Below, in pieces: positions 23,110 through 35,472 of a stretch of 64,000 nt of DNA (within the stretch, counting starts at the first letter, position 1; every line of letters begins with the position of its first letter). The notes below the pieces were generated by a model. That model was not told the origin of the DNA. It saw only the letters and a list, made by a program, of their open reading frames with translations, and ran no database searches. Source of the DNA: Euglena gracilis (taxonomy: Eukaryota; Euglenida; Euglenophyceae; Euglenales); the NCBI GenBank assembly GCA_039621445.1, contig CP154954.1:16770589-16834588 (forward strand), read 5' to 3'. A program made the position numbers and the translations under genes.

Positions 23110-25200
23110 ATGGTGCTGTAGCAAACCCCTCAGTGTGCCTCAGGTGGAGCCCAGGAGCTTGATTCTGACCAACCCTGGGGTGAGGATCAGAATTCCGGGT
23201 GCTGCCAGGGAGGCACCCCCCCCCCAGTTGCACCTTCTACCTTCTACCCCTTGAAATTTGAACGCCAAAATATGGGTGAAATGCAGCCAATAAGACGCCA
23301 GTAAATGAAGGCTTGCACCTTAATGTCGAGCCTGATAATAAATTTGGCTGTGGGAGCATCCAGTTGTTCAAATTTTCAGCAGTCATTTTTCTGGCCCACG
23401 TTAATGTCCTGACGTGTTTCAGTTCAAACCAAAACAATGGATAAAAAAATTCCCGCAGACAGAAGCCATCACTTCAGCATGGGGGAGGGTGACAAACGAG
23501 TCAGTCGCTCAGGGATTTAAAAAAAAAACTCGGTCAGCCACCTCCCTCACGTGAAAATACCCAGTTGAGAAAATACACCCCAGGGTGGGTGGGCTCGCAG
23601 ACAGCCTGAGGAAGCAAGCCTCAGCAAGCTGGAAAGCGTTGGGAGGATCTCACGCCATCCTTTCCTGCCCCTTGGTTCCACCTTCACCCAGCCTCCCCAC
23701 CCCGGAAACTGTCCCCGGACAAATCAGCAAGCACCGATGTAGGAGGCAGGTCGGCAAATACGGAGGGGGGGGGGTGGGGCTGGGTAAGAGGGAAAAAAAA
23801 AGTCAAAAAGACTTCGACCGCCGGCAGAAAGAAAGTCCGACAACAAAATTTTTCGCAAGTTTGGGATAAGCTTGAAAGCAATGTTCGGAGTTTTTTTCAA
23901 CTCAGGAATCTGCTTCTTCGACAAGAAAAAAGTGAAAGATTTCAAACAATCGTTCGGAGACAAGGTGCGGGGAGAGAAGGACAGGTGCCCCCAATAAAGA
24001 CAGGTTGGCGAATATGGAGGGAAGAATATAGGATCCCTGGGGGAATCCAACCTCAGATTCTTTCAAAGGAACTTCATTGAATTTTGACCTCGACATGTTG
24101 GCCAGTACCTGGGGACCTGGCAGTTTCGCTGGTGGGCTGCTGACAGGTTTTCGGTCATGACAGCTTACTGAGAAGGTGGTGGCAGTCAATTCTTCGACGC
24201 ATTTCTAGAAGCGTCTTTCTGCAACCAAGCACCAAAAATTTGGAAATTCTGCATCATTCCCTTGCTTCAACTTTACAACTTCAACCCTGAATGGGTTGGT
24301 AAAAAAACCTCACGGACATTTTTTCTGCAAAACCGCCCACCGCCACCCCCATTTCAGGTCTGGTTGAAAGGAAGGAGGGCGCTTAAAAGGCATGGGAGAG
24401 AAAACATATAACAGGGCCATGACAGGCATGCATGTGAATGAGCCGCGCGTCAGGGAGGGGTTGAACATTGTACAGCAGCTCTCCACTGGACCAGGTGTAA
24501 GCTACATCCCCACAGGGAAAAATTAGGGGGGGGGGATGGGAAATTCCGGGCTGGGGGGTTGCGATAGCACAACCCACCCCAAAACCTAACCCCGAAAGTG
24601 CCCTACCCCTCTGCCTGCCCAGAGCAACCCCCGGGGGGGGTTCGTCCTGTTATAAAAAAAAAAGTGCTTACCTGTACCAGTGGGGGAGGTCAGGAGCACC
24701 TAGCCAATTTTATTGCAGAACTACTCAACCCAGGCGCTGTCGGAGCTGCAGCATAGTGTAGACGAATCAAAATACCTGACCTAGCTTGAGCTGGGATGGT
24801 GTCAACTTCTGCCTCAACGCTAGTGTGCCGGCGTCTATTTTCTGTTGTTGTGTTGTGTATTGCCTCTTCATTGACGAATGACCCTTCCAAAATTTTTCAA
24901 GGAAGCTTGAACCTTCCCCCAGGGGGTGGGTGGCACGGGGTGGCATGGCAGGGGGTGGGCGATTTTGACGGTGTCACAATTTGGACCTTACACTGGCATC
25001 GATTCTGTGTCTGTTGCAGGAGGATCAAAGGAGCTTATGCATAGTGCGTGGGTGAAGAGCAAGAAAAAAACAACTTTCTGTTTCATTGGCCTCACAATTA
25101 CGGGATGCGATCAGAACAGCAATGGGTTTCTTCTTTCACTAAAAGCTGGGTTGAACAGACTGACTATTCATTTGCAACTGAACCACTGCGGAAATGCTGC
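23110..25200. other. no gene seen
   Basis: Contains two weakly similar words (GCAAGCACCGATGTAGG...GGCAAATACGGAGG near 23,728 and GGCGAATATGGAGG near 24,006), G-runs and short chance open frames. Nothing can be supported as a gene. Confidence 0.45.
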
Positions 25201-25209
25201 ACGACTCAC

Positions 25210-25497
25210 CTGGTGCCACGTCCAATCTTGACTGCAAACCATCCGGCACCCTTTGAAACCTGGCACGTGTACTCCACCACTGTTTTGTCAAAATGCTCGA
25301 GCTTCTGTTGTTAAAATCATTATTTGGGGTTGCAACGAGTAGATTTTTTTCCACGCATCCTGAGTAATTGTCCCATCATGCAAATTAAGCTGAGATGGTG
25401 CCAAGTCGAACACTCTTATTCTGTTGTGTCGGCAAAAGTTCTCTGATGCGATAAAATCCATGTTCCTTTGCGCAATTGCGCAAAGAACATACCACAA
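25210..25497 (-). CDS. possible exons with consensus GTGAGT donor
   Basis: Minus-strand open segments read NMDFIASENFCRHNRIRVFD... (from 25,497) and, in another frame, LEHFDKTVVEYTCQVSKGAG...VKIGRGT (25,304-25,210), the latter ending at a consensus donor CAG|GTGAGT. The frames do not join through a plausible GT...AG interval, so an indel or misassignment is likely. Family unknown. Confidence 0.18.
25470..25481. other. GCGCAATTGCGC palindrome (left of pair)
   Basis: Member of the GCGCANNTGCGC set. The surrounding TTTGCGCAATTGCGCAAAG is repeated identically at 26,448-26,466, about 980 bp away, flanking the decayed locus between them. Confidence 0.85.
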
Positions 25498-25563
25498 ACA
25501 TTCTAATAAGAATATACAATTGTTAAACTAACACACTGAACTACTTGCTGTTTGGGCACTGCA

Positions 25564-26410
25564 AATTCGGTAATGATGTCGCAAGGCAGCCAGTCCCGCC
25601 GTCGTGGTATGTGGCCTACTGCCTCTGCCAAAATGGGGAAGATCCTGGGCAAATGCGTCCAGGACCACTACGTGGAGAGCTGTGAGGTGTTCGTGGCCAA
25701 TGCCCAGATGACCCCTGCTGAACGTAATCATCCAGATGCCCACCCGGGTCCTGCGGATTACCAACGGCGCCTGCTGGGAGCACCTGCTGGTGGGGTTGTG
25801 ATGGCAGCCGTGACTCCACCGGACAGAGTTGCTGCTGCGGGATGCCCAGGTCCTGTACCGCAGAGTGCGCCACCACAATTGCCGTATGGTGCAGCAGCCT
25901 ATCATGGCCCCTGAGGACGGCCAGTGCAGATGAAGGAGTCTATCAGCAGATACCTGAGTCCCAGCAGCATCCACCCGACTGAGCCTGACTGAAATCGGTG
26001 GTCACGAGGAGCGAGCGGACGGATGTGTGGTGGAACTGCAGCAGCAGATGGCGGGGAAAGCCTGCGTGCTGTGGTACGACAACTTCTGGAAGCACCAGAT
26101 ACTGTCCAACCCTTTCAAAACCATCCACACCCAGGACTGCACTGCCATCGTGGACATCGTGCAGCCAACCCTGCTGGCCATCCCGGAGTACCCAAAGTCC
26201 CCTCTGTGGGGGGGTGAGCTGTGCTGCATCCCGCTTGTGGCCAGGCGCCTGGTGCAGTCAGTCTGGCAGACTTCGTGCTGCATCACCAACAACGCATTGT
26301 GCCTGCTGGATGAAAAAGCGTGGACGCTCCCAATCCGCAGACTCAGGACTGTTTGTTTCGTCTTTCTCCTGCTGTGTGCCGTGAACACAATGATTTTCAG
26401 TGGATTCTAG
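25564..26410 (+). pseudogene. decayed gene-like locus, unknown family
   Basis: Open segments in alternating frames read like one protein: KMGKILGKCVQDHYVESCEV, then QMPTRVLRITNGACWEHLL, QVLYRRVRHHNCRMVQQP, MKESISRYLSPSSIHP and finally QQQMAGKACVLWYDNFWKHQ with a continuous frame to TAG 26,408-26,410. At least two frame changes and several TGA stops interrupt it. The final frame (from 26,027) is the longest intact part at 127 codons. The locus lies between identical GCGCAATTGCGC palindromes. The WYDNF word is vaguely transposase-like, but I cannot assign a family. Confidence 0.25.
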
Positions 26411-26450
26411 CAGAATTGCAGATGGCAAGCTTTGTGGTATCAATTGGTTT

Positions 26451-26462
26451 GCGCAATTGCGC
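26451..26462. other. GCGCAATTGCGC palindrome (right of pair)
   Basis: Identical partner of 25,470-25,481, in the same 19-bp context. Confidence 0.85.
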
Positions 26463-26592
26463 AAAGTCTTCACAGGCACCGTTTGTGTAATTGCGATTTC
26501 TAATATTCAACAAGTGTTAGGGTTACGGTTAAGGCAACAGTTCAGGTAAGGGATAGCTCCACAACAAAATCTGAATCCTGCCATTTTGGTTG

Positions 26593-26730
26593 CCTCCGCG
26601 GAGCCCCCATGTAGGCTCCGGGTAACCAGCCTCCGTGAAGACTCCAAGTAACCAGCCTCCACAGAGGCTCTGCAGAGGCTCCGCAGAGGATCCGGGTAAC
26701 CAGCCTCCGTGGAGGCTCAGGTAACCAATT
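26593..26730. repeat. degenerate GGTAACCAGCCTCCG repeats
   Basis: GGTAACCAGCCTCCGTG-like units occur three times, mixed with GAGGCTC/GCCTCC inverted words such as CCTCCGTGGAGG. Confidence 0.75.
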
Positions 26731-27395
26731 TGCCAGACCATGGTAGGACATGGAAATGAACGGGGAAAAAAATGAAAAAAAACTGGCACACAAAAAATAC
26801 ATTTGAGCCTTACCTTGCACAGAATAGCGATGTCATTTTTATTTGGGGGGGGGTCCGGGGGGGCCACTCTCCCAGGCGAGGCCGTTGTCAAAAAATGACG
26901 CAAAAAAGGTGCCCACAAAAAGTGATTTGTATGCCAGAAAAATGGCATTGATTGAGGTCCAAATGTGGGGTGTCAGGGGGTGACAGGGGAGGGGTATGTG
27001 GGGGGGGGGGCAGTAGTGGGGGGGATGTGAGGTGTGGGGGGATGTGGGGGGGGGGGGTACTTTGGGTGATCCACTTTACGCCATCTCTCACTTTGCGGTA
27101 AAAAAAATTTTCGCCTTCGACTTCGAAACTTCGAGCCAAAAATAATAATAATAAAACAGCAAAAAAATTCCCTCAAGGGGGTACCCACTCGGCCAGACTC
27201 TCCCTAAGGGGAAATGGGTCCGGCGGACCACCCTCCCTGAGTCCAATCTTCAAAAAAATCCCTGATTTAGGAACGAAGCCGAATTTACAACCCGCCCTGC
27301 AGCCGTCCAAATTCAACTTGCCAGCTGGTTTCTGAATCAGGGTGAGGATGATTATGCCATGGATTAGATAGAGTAAATGTGGCGTCGACCGACAA

Positions 27396-27440
27396 GCCTA
27401 ACCGTAACCCTAACCCTGGCTCAAACCAAACCCTAACCCG
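27396..27440. repeat. interstitial telomere-like patch
   Basis: CCTAACCGTAACCCTAACCC then ACCCTAACCCG; degenerate CCCTAA units. Confidence 0.6.
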
Positions 27441-28471
27441 CCTTAAGCCAGGCCGCCTCCTGCTGGTGATGATTAATCGCCCTTTTTCTGCAATGGAAAG
27501 CAATACTCTTCCATTTACTTGGAAAATTTCTTCCACTTTTCACGCTTTTTTGCCTTTGGAAGAGTTTTTCATTTGCATGGTCTTTTGTGTTTTTCCCTTT
27601 TATTAATTTCCCCCATTTTTTCATTTTTTCGTTTTTTGCATTTCTTAATGATATTATTTTGAATTGTTTACCTCAAGATTTTAGAACACCTCTGCACTCT
27701 TTTTTTAAACACAGGCCCAATGAATTATCCCTGAGGACGTCCAAACAGGCAGATACAGACACCCAGACACACATGTTAACAAGCAAACATCCAGCCAGAA
27801 ATGTGAAAATCCGTGACTTTTTTTGGGGGGGAATAATGGTCAAAATGGCATTCATTATTTCATTATTTCATAAAAATTGCAAAAAAAATCAGTTTATTGT
27901 GATTTTGCAAGTACTAAAAGCCTTCAGAGACCCCCTAACAGAGATGGGGAGCTTCATAGATCAAGGTTACAATGGGGGGGGGGGGGTGACGCCCTCACCA
28001 TAGCTAGAATGGACCGCACATGGTGAGAGCTGCCCTAGATTCACCATATGCAGTGTGTGTTTGTGTGTTGTGCGTGTGTGTGTGGATAAGACTCCTTGGC
28101 AGCAACCATCCTGTGGCTGCCGACTCCTGCTGGCGATCAGGGATGGGACAATCCAAAGCAAGAGCAGACCCTGAAACAAACGAGGAGAGTGGGGCAACCT
28201 GTGAATGTCCAATGCTCTCGTGCAATAGGGGCTCCTTAGGAGTGAGGAGCGGGGAGTGTCATAGACCAGCCGTGTCAAGGACAAGGGGGGGGGGGGCAGG
28301 GGATAAAAAGTGGGGGGTTCACAATGAAGTTGACAGGTTCCTTTGAAGACAGGTTTGCGGGCCCAGAGGGTACAAGGCAGTTTCCTGGGTTGGTGCACTA
28401 ATGGCTCCCCACCTTCCACACAACCATCCCAAATCGCCTCTCAGACTTGAGAGTGGTGGAACGACGCTTTG

Positions 28472-28699
28472 TCAGGCAGTTGCGACTGCTCCAGGTAGCG
28501 CCACTGCGGGATTACAGAAATATGGTTTGGCATCGAATGATACGATATAAAAATGCTGCGATGGAACGCTTTTGGGGCGTATTTCATTGGCCTTCTCACA
28601 AATGAAATCCTGGTGAACTGGTGGCCGCATCCACTGCGAACACTCTACTTGAACCTCATTGAGCATGCGTACCAGTTGCGGACGTTGAACCGCGAGCAA
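28472..28699 (-). CDS. hypothetical ORF, 75 codons, strand ambiguous
   Basis: Minus strand encodes VRMLNEVQVECSQWMRPPV...; the plus strand over the same bases is also open and basic (VVERRFVRQLRLLQVAPLRD). Neither has a recognised motif. Confidence 0.12.
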   Translation of the reverse strand: MLAVQRPQLVRMLNEVQVECSQWMRPPVHQDFICEKANEIRPKSVPSQHFYIVSFDAKPYFCNPAVALPGAVATA

Positions 28700-29445
28700 G
28701 TATTGGCAGGCTGAAATGCAGGTACTGGATGGGCTTCTTTGGGGGGGGGGGGTAGACCCTGGGGTTTGACATGACCTGACTCTCAGGCGGTGCTACTCAG
28801 TTCTAAGCAGTCGCAAAAGCCTGCCCAAGCGCTCCACCAGTGCTCGCAACTCTGGGAGGTGCGTCGGCATGGTTCTGTGGGGTGTGGGGTGCCATTATTT
28901 TTCCCACGATTTTCAGGAGATTAAAATTTTCTGGGCACGTGGGTATGAAAATTACCAGGCACACTGGAGACAATCACATAGTTTGCCTTTTTTTTAATTT
29001 CACGATTTAATAATAATTAATAATTAATTAATAATGATTACTGTTTTAACCTCGTTTTTTCAAAGTATTTTTGGCCTCCAAATATGTGATTCCGGCTTTT
29101 GTCGACACCACCTATCCTTTTCTCAGGCCATTTTTTTGCTCAGCCAGTCTTCTACAACTCCAATTTTCCACGCCTGGTATGAATTTTTGCGAAAGAGCAC
29201 CCAACTCCCAAGCAAAGTAAGCCACGATAGATGCTAAGATGATGTGGGACTTTTGCAGGTGACCAGAGCTTTGGGTTCAAAAAACTAGGTTTCCACAAAC
29301 CTGGTGCACCAGGAGGCCTTCAGATGGAAAAACACGATTCCAAGTAATTGGTCAAAATGCTAGTAATTGTGGGACCCCCCCACAAGGACCAGTGAAAAAA
29401 AAACACTCTCGATGGGCATTAACAGGTACTGTTGACAGGGGGGGG

Positions 29446-29745
29446 GCAATGGCACGCTGTGTCAACGACACGGTCCTATAATAATGCTTTTCTCACTGCG
29501 GTTTGGTGACCCAACAACCATGGCCTCCACAATTGTACCATTTGACCTCTCATATTGCACCAAATCACCAAACTCAAAGGGGAAAACATTCGAAGCAATG
29601 GCTGGGAAGATGTCACACAATTGCCAAATGCCTTGACTGAATGACCCTAAAAATTTTGGCCAACACGAGAAAAAAATTATGCTCCAGAAAAATGTCATTG
29701 ACACGGGGTGTCAACGAGAACGTTGTGCCTTGGAGAATGGGGGGG
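29446..29745. repeat. family M relative, diverged
   Basis: GCTGTGTCAACGACACGG near 29,457 and ATGTCATTGACACGGGGTGT near 29,692 bracket a body similar to element M (5475-5811), including GCAATGGCTGGGAAGA and GGCCAACACGAGAAAAAAA. Ends are eroded. Confidence 0.5.
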
Positions 29746-31176
29746 GGGCGTAAATCAATTAAAAGGGGGTCAACCCCGTCTCCAACGTCGAAACCGACAG
29801 GCCATGAAAATTTTTGTTCTTTGGCCAGTGAAAGGGTCAGATATCAAACCAAAAAACACCTCATTTTTCTTTGAAAATCAATCAAAATTGCGGATTCTTG
29901 TGAATTCCTTGAACTTTTTCACATGAAAAATACCCAAACATCAAAAAGTGCTCTGTGCTTTAAAGTGAGGGAGAAAAGAGTTTTTGGACTTCCTTGACGT
30001 GTCAGTGCAGGAAGCTTTTTTCGCTATTTTTTGGAACCTTCCAAAGAAGGGTGGGGTTGGGTCCGAACCCTCCCCCACATCGAGGGGGGGGTCCGGACCC
30101 GCCTCCCCTTACCACCTTGACTGCATGCACGTCTCCACAGAGAGTGAACTGCGTGCACGTCCCTTATGTGCAGGCGACAACCCAAATCGCCACCACCTGT
30201 GTCTGGGACCCAAGGAGGCCCCATGGACCCCCCAGGCTGCCATGGGCCTTGCGCTATCGGGGGCCACTTTTCACCTGACCAAACCTAACCTATAACCTTG
30301 ACCCCCAGGGGGGAACTGGTCGGAACCCCCCCCTACAACAGCTTCCAATTGATCCCTGGTTGGGGGGATGCTATTTGGGAAAATTCTTCAACCCCAAAAA
30401 GCCCCCCCCCCAATGAACATCTAACATAACTTCTGAATATTGCACATTTTAACATTTTAACAGATGCCGATGCTGCTTCAAATTTGGGCCCCTCAATCTG
30501 GTGAGTTTTAGGTAATGTCGATGGTTTTCCGCCTTGCTCTGATTTCCCTCTTCGCGGAGGGAGGGCTATTATTGCGGGGGAACATTCTTTGGGGGGGGGA
30601 TTTATATAAGATGGTGGCTGCCCAATTGCGCAGATGCGCATGAGGTGTAGCGAGGGAGATAAAGATGATTGTGCGCGCTATTGGTCCTTGAACTCGATCA
30701 TGAGGTCGCTTGGACTACATATTGAGGGCCGTCGCAAGGGTCCCCGGGCCTGGCTGGGAAACGAGTAAGAGCCATTGGCACTTAATTTTGGAGGATACAA
30801 AAAAAGCAGTTTCCTTGACATGAGGCGGCGCTGTGGTCCTCAATGTGTAACAGGGATTGGCAATTCTAGCAGACAATACCCAATTCATTGGGTGAAAAAA
30901 ATCCTATGAATTAAAAGAACATAGATTAATTGAATAGATTAATAGAATAATTGAATGGAATAGATTAATTGAATGGATAGATTGAAATGGTGATTCAGGA
31001 AATGAGCTTCTTTTGACAATGCCTCGGTTACTCTGCAATTTGTTTGAAAACCCTCTGTGGATTGCCCTCCGTGGTATCACAGTAAATTGTGTATGGCCCA
31101 AGGACCTTCAAAGGAGTAGGGATTGTGCACCATATGGTAGGCTGGCATATTCCTGGGTGACATAGGGGAAGGTAAT

Positions 31177-31640
31177 TTGGGACCCATCAGAGGGGGATCA
31201 GGGGCAGGCAGACCCTCACTGCGGCATCAGTTCCCCATCTTTCAGAGCATCTGCCTGGCCGCCATGTACCTGATGCAACAGGGGTGTGAGAGAAGGGGCC
31301 ACGTCAGTTGCAGCTACAGCAATACTGTGCTCTGCCCGAGGTCCAGTCCCATCCATGCAGTTGCCAATTGGTGCAGATTGGTGCTCGCGCCCACTCATGC
31401 CCAGGCCCAGTCATGTCACAGGTGTTTGGTGGGGTTCTCCCTGGGAGAGGTACAAAGGGTAAACCAGATTGGGGACAAAAATCCAAGACCCTACCCCCCC
31501 CCCGGACAAGAGAAGATTTTTGTCCAAAGGGGTGAGAGTTCAACAAAAAAGGCAGCCAGGAGGGGAGGCGGAAATAAGCAGCGTTGCATGTCCCCACATC
31601 CGACTGCATAAACCAGGGATCGGCGGGCGAGTGGAGCCGA
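31177..31640 (+). CDS. possible coding segment with inverted paralogue at 61.2-61.45 kb
   Basis: A 144-codon ATG frame (31,177-31,611) of ordinary composition. The last 230 bp match 61,200-61,445 in the opposite orientation. In one frame both copies read ACPHI followed by GGRVxPxG. No family recognised; the frames that agree between copies are not those of the longest ORF, which argues for a repeat or decayed gene. Confidence 0.18.
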
Positions 31641-31687
31641 TGGGAACGCAACGTAGTCAACCCAGGTGTCCCTGGAGGGGGCCCATT

Positions 31688-32203
31688 CAGGGAATTTCTT
31701 AAGGACCCCCCGGGGGGGGGGGGGTCCAGCCTCCGGCTGGCAAAAAGGCTGCTGGCTGGATTTGAGCTGCTGGCTGGACCCCCCCCCCGGGGGGGGGGGT
31801 GGGGGGGGGGGGGGGGGTTCCGGGGCTGGAGCGGGCTGGGCTGGGCTGGGTCGAGGAAAAACAAAATTTTCTAACACATTTTGGCCATTTTCGACATTTT
31901 GATGGGTGGAGCTAGATCAAGGCTGGGGGGCTGTGATGGAGGGGCTGTGATGAGGGGGAAAAATGCATGGATAAGTGAGCTGGACAGCCCAGTTGGCTGG
32001 CCGGCCTGCGGCCGGCTGGGCCGGCCTTCGGCCGGCTGGCCCGGCCTCCGGCCGGGCTGGACCCGACTTTATTTCACTCGACCCCGGGGGGGGGGGGGGG
32101 GGCTCCCAGCCCGAATTTGGGCTGCTGGCTGGATTTGAGCTGCTGGCTGGCTGGACCCCCCCCCCCGGGGGGTAGGGTACCCTCCGGCTTAAGAAATTCC
32201 CTG
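31688..32203. mobile_element. hAT-like MITE, element G
   Basis: The 516-bp element has perfect 16-bp terminal inverted repeats CAGGGAATTTCTTAAG / CTTAAGAAATTCCCTG and a perfect 8-bp duplication GGCCCATT (31,680-31,687 and 32,204-32,211). Inside are CTGGCTGG tandem words, G-run/C-run blocks and CCGGCCTTCGGCCGG-type hairpins (about 32,000-32,060). The inverted paralogue of the flanks at 61.1 kb lacks the element. Confidence 0.9.
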
Positions 32204-32211
32204 GGCCCATT

Positions 32212-32482
32212 CAGGGAATTTCTGAATGACCCCCCTCTGGGGGGGTCCAAACGGCTGGCTGGAAACAGCGTTGACTGGAAAAAGGTGCTGGCTGGACCCC
32301 CTCATTACTTTGTTTTACTTCATTACCACTCGACCCCTGGGGGGGGGGGGGTCGAGCAGTGACAGGCTGGGAGATTCTGGCAGGCTGGCCGGCCGGCTGG
32401 CTGACTGGCAGGCTGACCGGCTGGCTAAGCCGGACCCCCCCCCCCCGGGGATAGGGTGGGGTTCAGCTTAAGAAATTCCCTG
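32212..32482. mobile_element. hAT-like MITE, element H (abuts G)
   Basis: The 271-bp element starts CAGGGAATTTCT immediately after the right GGCCCATT of element G and ends CTTAAGAAATTCCCTG. It shares CTGGCTGG words and GGGG blocks with G. The right flank CGCCATTT is only a poor match to GGCCCATT, so G and H may be successive insertions at one site or a partial tandem. Confidence 0.7.
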
Positions 32483-32900
32483 CGCCATTTGCGGTGGGCC
32501 GCTGTCCAGCACCTCAGGGGCTGTTGGCTCTGGGGAGGGGAGGGAGCTGGCAGCCCTGTCCTCCAAAGGTGAGCGCCTGCAGCGAGGCTGCTAACCCCCC
32601 ACGGCACAGAAATGATCCAAGAATGTACGTTGACACAGGGGGGGGTTTGTCTTGTGTCAGACAAGGGGGGGTCCTTAGGGATGGGGAGAGTCGAGAGCTC
32701 TTGGAATTCTAGGGTAAGATTTTCACCACATGGATTCTGGGTTCCCTGGTACCGCGGTGCGGTGAAAAGGAAAAAAAAATAAGAATAAGAATAATCAAAC
32801 TTTGAGAAATCTGAACGGCGGCAAGAATGCTTCCATATTCCATGCTTTCCAGGGGAAAGCAGTTCCCACCACAGAAAAATTTCACAGGGCTTTCTCTGTA
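32483..32900 (+). repeat. right flank of G/H, paralogous to 61,170-60,780 (inverted)
   Basis: GCAGCCCTGTCCTCCAAAGG...GCCTGCAGCG...CTAACCCCCC and GTACGTTGACACAGGGGGG match the minus strand of 61,150-61,020; CCATATTCCATGCTTTCCAG matches near 60,800. Confidence 0.65.
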
Positions 32901-33591
32901 CAATAAACTTTTGCGACTCTTAAACTTTGACTTGTGATGCCCACGCCTTGTCCAACGGCTACTTATGTTCGCCCCCGCCCACTCCCCTTGGGTCAGGTGT
33001 GATCTTTTTGGATACAATGTTGGTTCCATAAATGTGGGAAGGATTGTGAAAATTCATTTTATCTCGAAACTTTGACTTCAGCAAAACAGTGAAATCCACA
33101 ATAAAACAGCTGAAAATGCAAAAGATGGCAGCTGACTCCGACAGACCCCGAAAACTGGTTGCACATGTGCAAAATGGCTGAAATTGACGTAAATTCTCAA
33201 AGGCATTTTTCAAAAGCGGGTTGAAAGGGTTTGGGCGGTTTGGGTTCGAGCGGCTTGAGACTCACCGCTCCTACCCATACCGCTCCTACCGCGGGAGACC
33301 GCGGGCCCCACTGTCAGCAATGTGCTTGGTGCAGCCTCCGTCACCTCCCCTCATGAGGGGGTCGGATACTCTAATCCATGACTGCGGCAGCTTCCTACGA
33401 ATCACCCACTGCCAGGTTCAGCAACTCTAGTGCGGCGACGCGCGGGAATCCTTGCATCTTTACGCGGAAAGGGCTTGGCCACTCTGCTCCAGAGCTGCAA
33501 TGGCCTCCTTCATCGTCCGCCGCGTTCGGCTACTCAAATCCATGCCGTGCACCCCCCCCCCCCCGGCTCCCCGATGTAGGCTGGGGGGGTC

Positions 33592-33662
33592 CTGTTGGGT
33601 TGACCGACCCAGTCAGTCGACCCAACAATGAGGGGATGGACTGAGTCGGTCGACCCAACAGT
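33592..33662. other. inverted repeat, 21-bp arms (19/21)
   Basis: TGTTGGGTTGACCGACCCAG... at the left pairs with ...GAGTCGGTCGACCCAACA at the right; GTCGACCCAACA also occurs once in the loop. Confidence 0.7.
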
Positions 33663-34232
33663 CTAATGTATCAAGTCGGTCCTCACGATGCTTGGTTGCC
33701 TGCACAGCAGCAAGGCGGGAGTGAACCTCCCCTGGAATGCTCCGGTCTGTGGCTGAGCCACACTTGCGTGTGAATTCGCTCTTCCAAATCGGTATCTCTT
33801 GTCTGTCATTGTACTCCGTGATGTGGGCGGGGCATGGGGGTGTGAACAACTGCGCCGTGCAATTCTGGGGGAACATGGAATGTGACCTCAGGATCACTGC
33901 AAAATTCTCGCTTCTGAATCGGTGATACTGGGGGAACTCCTCGGGGGGAACTCCTTCCGACAAGCTATGTTGGACTGGCAGCTGGGCGGGCATCGTCAGG
34001 ATCAGGGGCGACAACCCTGCCAACCCTTGTCCCGGACCGAGTGCTGAGTGACTGAGTGACTCGTGCTCTGCTTCACCCTCCTGGGATGGGGGAGGGGATT
34101 GAAAAAGCAGGGGGAGGGTCGGACCCTCCCTGCGTTCAACAAGAAAGTCCAAAGCCGAATTCCCTGTGCTTTTGTGCTCCCCACTGGAGGTCCTGGACAA
34201 ATGTGTAATACCTACTGGCATTCCAATTCCAC

Positions 34233-34308
34233 GTTTAGGGTTAGGGTTTTGGGTTATTGGTGCAGGATTGGGTTAGTGTTCAGGTTAGGAGGGTTGGGGT
34301 TAGGATTC
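34233..34308. repeat. interstitial telomere-like patch
   Basis: TTTAGGGTTAGGGTTTTGGG followed by degenerate GGTTAG units up to GGGGTTAGGATT. Confidence 0.65.
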
Positions 34309-35472
34309 ATCCTGTTACGACTAAATTTCGATGAAAATTGGGCCTAATTCAGCTAAATTTAGGGCTTGGCCTTATTTAACGGGGGGGGGGGGGGGGGATT
34401 GGGGCTAGATAAAATTAGAACCGGCAAAATTGGAAGCCGAAAAAATTTGTGCCAAACCTGAAAACGGGCCCGGAAAAAATTGGCAGGATTTTTTATGTGA
34501 AAACGTCCAGTTATGGCAAAAGTTCTTTCATGGCAACCAAAAAATTGGGGGGAAATGGGAAAAAATTGGCAGGATTTTCAAAAAAGGGCCAGAAAAAATT
34601 GGCAGGATTTCTATACGCCAATTTTTTCGCAAACAATTTTTTGGGCCTCCAATTCCCCCCCCCCCCGGTAACTTTAGCCCTCTTCTGAACGACAATTGCA
34701 GCTCTAACCATCGAAAGTCCCGTCAGTTTGCGGAAAATGGAAAGTACCACGCCAAAGTCCTTGGACTAAATCGTTGTGACGGAGTCAGCAGACTGTCTGG
34801 GGCTGGTGTGACCAATCTTTGAGGGATGGCAGCGGATTTAGCCTATTTTGCACAACTGCCGCCAGGTTTTGTTGTTAGACCCCTGGCCACAGCAGGGCTG
34901 AGCAGGACTCCCAGCATTCCTACGGCCTGGAAACTGGGGTGGGACCCCATCCCCAACAAACGCTTTGAGGGGGTGTGGCCGCATGCCTTCCATCTCAGCC
35001 ATTTCGGAATCGTGTCACCCCCATCCGTCAATTAAAAGACAGATGTATACCAGGAACGGCAGCTCAAATTGGGTACCCCAACCATTTACACCGACGTCTT
35101 GCTACGTCACTTTCACTTGAAAGCCTGGGGGGAAGTTAGTTTAAATGGGTCAAAATGCTCGTCTGGGGGGGGGACGAAGCGACCTGCATATGTCCTCTCC
35201 CCTGCAGAGATGTCAGAATCTCTCAGTGATGTTCCATCTGTGCATGTTTCGCCAAAAAGTAGACACTGGGGTGAGCCTGAACGCTCGTCTTGTGTTTTCT
35301 ACGACCTTCTTGCGCTTTGCTGTGCTTTACCTCGGTGCGCACTGGATGCGGGAGAGGGGTTTTTTCAACCCCTTTTTCAACCCCTGGGGGGCAGGGGTGG
35401 CCTGGGCCGTCTGGCGCTCAGAGGAAGCTGCCGCGGGTTTGCCTCTCTGTTCTGAATGGGCCTAACTGAGGG

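Noticed and set aside
24000-24200. tRNA, rRNA or snRNA genes anywhere in the window
   Set aside because: I found no convincing A-box/B-box pair, cloverleaf or rRNA core; GGTTCGAG-like words at 33,243 and 44,752 lack partners.
31688-32482. Treating G and H as one 795-bp element
   Set aside because: Complete CTTAAGAAATTCCCTG plus GGCCCATT plus a new CAGGGAATTTCT occur at the middle, which marks two elements.
34380-34680. Element bounded by G-run at 34,381 and C-run at 34,664
   Set aside because: AGGGCT words flank both runs in inverted orientation, but end matching is poor and there is no target duplication.
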